The notes under the pieces were generated by a model. The model searched no databases. It was given only the letters and a program-made list of their open reading frames with translations, and was not told the origin of the DNA. This document shows, one piece after another, positions 4,120 through 5,744 of a DNA stretch of 5,744 bases; positions within the stretch are counted from its first letter, which is position 1, and each line of letters begins with the position of its first letter. The translations under genes and the position numbers were made by a program. The DNA is from an uncultured Clostridia bacterium (GTDB lineage Bacteria > Bacillota > Clostridia > Oscillospirales > Ruminococcaceae): positions 1 through 5,744 of the forward strand of contig CAMEPN010000139.1 in NCBI GenBank assembly GCA_945931735.1. Direction: 5' to 3'.

Positions 4120-5232
4120 ATGATACAGTACGATGAAACAAGACTAGCGATGGAAGCGCTCGGTCCCGAGATAGACGAGCTTCGCGGCGCGCTCAACCTC
4201 GACGGAATAAAAATCAAGCTCGACGAGCTTGAAATGAAATCCACCGAGCCGACTTTCTGGGACGACCCCGAAAAGTCGCAGGCGATACTTCAGCAGATAG
4301 GTCAGTACAAGGCGACGATAAGCTCCTTTGAAAAGCTCCAGACCAACCGCGAGGACGTCCTCACGATGATAGAGCTTGCCGAGGAGAGCGGCGACGACAC
4401 TATGGTCGACGAGGTGAACGCCCTCGCCGAAACGGTAAAGACCGAGCTTGAGGAGCAGAAGCTCGCAACGCTCATGACAGGAGAATACGACAGCTCGAAC
4501 GCTATCCTTTCGTTCCACGCGGGCGCGGGCGGAACGGAAGCGCAGGACTGGGTGTCCATGCTGCTGAGAATGTACACCAAATGGGCGGACAGACACGGCT
4601 TCAAGACCGAGATACTCGATATCCTCGACGGCGAAGCTGCGGGCATAAAGAGCGCGTCTATCCATATACAGGGCTTCAACGCATACGGTTTTCTGAAATC
4701 CGAGCACGGCGTTCACAGGCTCGTGCGCATTTCACCGTTCGACGCGTCGGGCAGACGTCAGACTAGCTTCGCCAGCGTTGAAGTTATGCCCGAGATTGAA
4801 AAGGACGTCAACGTCGATATCCGTCCCGAGGACGTTGAAATGGAAGTGTTCAGAGCGAGCGGCGCGGGCGGTCAGCACATCAACAAGACCTCCTCTGCCG
4901 TAAGACTTATCCATAAGCCCACGGGCATTGTAGTTGCCTGCCAGACGCAGAGAAGTCAGGTGCAGAACCGCGATTTCGCGATGAAAATGCTGATGTCAAA
5001 GCTTGTCGAGATTAAGGAGCGCGAGCACCTCGACAAGATAAGCGATATCAAGGGCGAGCAGCTCAAGATCGAATGGGGAAGCCAGATACGCTCCTATGTA
5101 TTCATGCCGTATACCCTCGCGAAGGACCACAGAACGGGCTTCGAGAGCGGCAACATTCAGGCGGTCATGGACGGCGATATAGACGGCTTCATCAACGCAT
5201 ATCTCAAGGCAAAGAGCCTCGGCACGATATGA
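4120..5232 (+). CDS. prfB: Peptide chain release factor 2 (RF2)
   Basis: RF2 enters the ribosomal A site at UGA or UAA and triggers release of the finished peptide. The 370-aa product carries the tripeptide anticodon Ser-Pro-Phe (205-207) in RISPFDASGRRQTSF and the catalytic GGQ loop (250-252) in GAGGQHINKTSSAVR, followed by SQIRSYVFMPYTLAKDHRTG. Residue 246, four before GGQ, is Ala. The start at ATG 4120 is chosen because ACAGGAG (4108-4114) lies 5 nt upstream and the N-terminus aligns with known RF2. An in-frame ATG at 4066 is only about 3 nt after the predicted transcription start. The reading frame is continuous through LRGALNLDGI (21-30), where many bacterial prfB genes have an in-frame UGA and a programmed +1 frameshift; that autoregulation is absent here. 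It ends at TGA, overlapping the next gene. Confidence 0.97.
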   Translation: MIQYDETRLAMEALGPEIDELRGALNLDGIKIKLDELEMKSTEPTFWDDPEKSQAILQQIGQYKATISSFEKLQTNREDVLTMIELAEESGDDTMVDEVNALAETVKTELEEQKLATLMTGEYDSSNAILSFHAGAGGTEAQDWVSMLLRMYTKWADRHGFKTEILDILDGEAAGIKSASIHIQGFNAYGFLKSEHGVHRLVRISPFDASGRRQTSFASVEVMPEIEKDVNVDIRPEDVEMEVFRASGAGGQHINKTSSAVRLIHKPTGIVVACQTQRSQVQNRDFAMKMLMSKLVEIKEREHLDKISDIKGEQLKIEWGSQIRSYVFMPYTLAKDHRTGFESGNIQAVMDGDIDGFINAYLKAKSLGTI

Positions 5233-5744
5233 TAAAGAAAAACGACATCGTAACGCTGGAGATAACCGCCCTCACGGGGGAGGGGAGCGGCGTTGCGCGC
5301 CATGAGGGAATGGCGGTGTTCGTGCCGTCGACTGCGGTCGGGGACATTGTGTCCTGCCGCATTGTAAAGGTGCTTAAAAGCTACGCTTACGCAAGGGCGG
5401 AGGAGATGATAACTCCCTCGCCCGACCGTGTCCCTGCCGACTGTCCAGTGTACGCGAAATGCGGCGGCTGCTCGTTCAGGCACATTTCTTACGACGCGGA
5501 GCTGCGTGCAAAGGAGGGCTTTGTCCGCGACGCTTTCGAGCGGATAGGCGGTCTTAGCCCTGTTTTTATGGACATCTGCGGCAGCGAGAGCGTCGGCGGT
5601 TATCGAAACAAGCTGCAAATGCCCGTCGCGAGGGACGAAAACGGCGCGGCGGTATGCGGGTTCTATTCCGCGCGGAGTCACCGCGTGGTACCCGTTGAGC
5701 GCTGTCTGCTCCAGCCGGATATCTTTTCCGAGATCACCGAATAT
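5229..5744 (+). CDS. rlmD: 23S rRNA (uracil-C5)-methyltransferase, RlmD/RumA type, 5' part
   Basis: The frame starts at ATG 5229, overlapping the prfB stop as ATGA, and stays open to the window end (172 codons). Residues 1-60 look like a TRAM RNA-binding domain (VTLEITALTGEGSGVARHEGMAVFVPSTAVGD). Cys72, Cys78 and Cys81 (C-x5-C-x2-C, in CPVYAKCGGCSF) and Cys159 (VERCLLQ) match the four [4Fe-4S] ligands of E. coli RumA. YRNKLQMPV (125-133) begins the family's central domain. The SAM-binding catalytic domain lies beyond the window. The enzyme makes 5-methyluridine in 23S rRNA; Bacillota homologues may modify two sites (RlmCD), so the exact target is open. There is no strong Shine-Dalgarno before the start, so translation is probably coupled to prfB. 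It is much longer than what is shown here (family about 450 aa). Confidence 0.9.
   Translation, partial: MIKKNDIVTLEITALTGEGSGVARHEGMAVFVPSTAVGDIVSCRIVKVLKSYAYARAEEMITPSPDRVPADCPVYAKCGGCSFRHISYDAELRAKEGFVRDAFERIGGLSPVFMDICGSESVGGYRNKLQMPVARDENGAAVCGFYSARSHRVVPVERCLLQPDIFSEITEY

Overview
The window looks like a chromosomal segment of a spore-forming clostridial Bacillota, plausibly a gut Oscillospirales/Ruminococcus-like fibre degrader. The reasons are near-consensus sigma-A promoters (TTGAAA or TTGACT, 17-nt spacers, TATAAT), strong AAGGAGG-type ribosome binding sites, a sporulation sigma factor of the pro-sigma-K type, a GH43-CBM6 hemicellulase, and mixed-GC coding sequence. The taxonomic placement is inference.

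Layout. 1-639 (+): 3' end of a GH43 glycosidase with a C-terminal CBM6-like module. 666-1049 (+): a compact transcription unit with a consensus promoter, a strong Shine-Dalgarno, a 21-codon hydrophobic micro-ORF (735-800), then about 245 nt of tightly packed hairpins whose first hairpin is duplicated at its end as a terminator. 1050-1241 (-): an unrecognised 63-aa protein, divergent from a large serine recombinase (1389-3011, +) that has its own sigma-A-like promoter. 2992-3372 (-): the N-terminal part of a pro-sigma-K homologue, cut off in region 2 and convergent with the recombinase. 3412-3975 (+): a GNAT acetyltransferase. 4028-5744 (+): promoter, prfB (RF2, no programmed frameshift) and the 5' part of an RlmD/RumA-type 23S rRNA m5U methyltransferase, translationally coupled to prfB by an ATGA overlap.

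The main result is that sigK homology stops at Cys-Ile-Asp-Asn-Ala-Ile, matching the Cys-Ile-Glu-Asn-Glu-Ile stretch of Bacillus subtilis sigma-K where (from memory) the skin element splits that gene. The large serine recombinase ends only about 28 nt from this breakpoint, and the breakpoint sits in an imperfect inverted repeat. This is the layout of a skin-like developmental element: SpoIVCA-type recombinase next to a split sigK, with excision in the mother cell restoring the gene. The 63-aa protein is a candidate recombination directionality factor by position and size only. The C-terminal half of sigK is not in the window, so the element (if intact) extends left past position 1, which would place the micro-ORF/hairpin unit and the GH43 gene inside it; otherwise sigK is a remnant. 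To the right of the breakpoint lie ordinary chromosomal genes.
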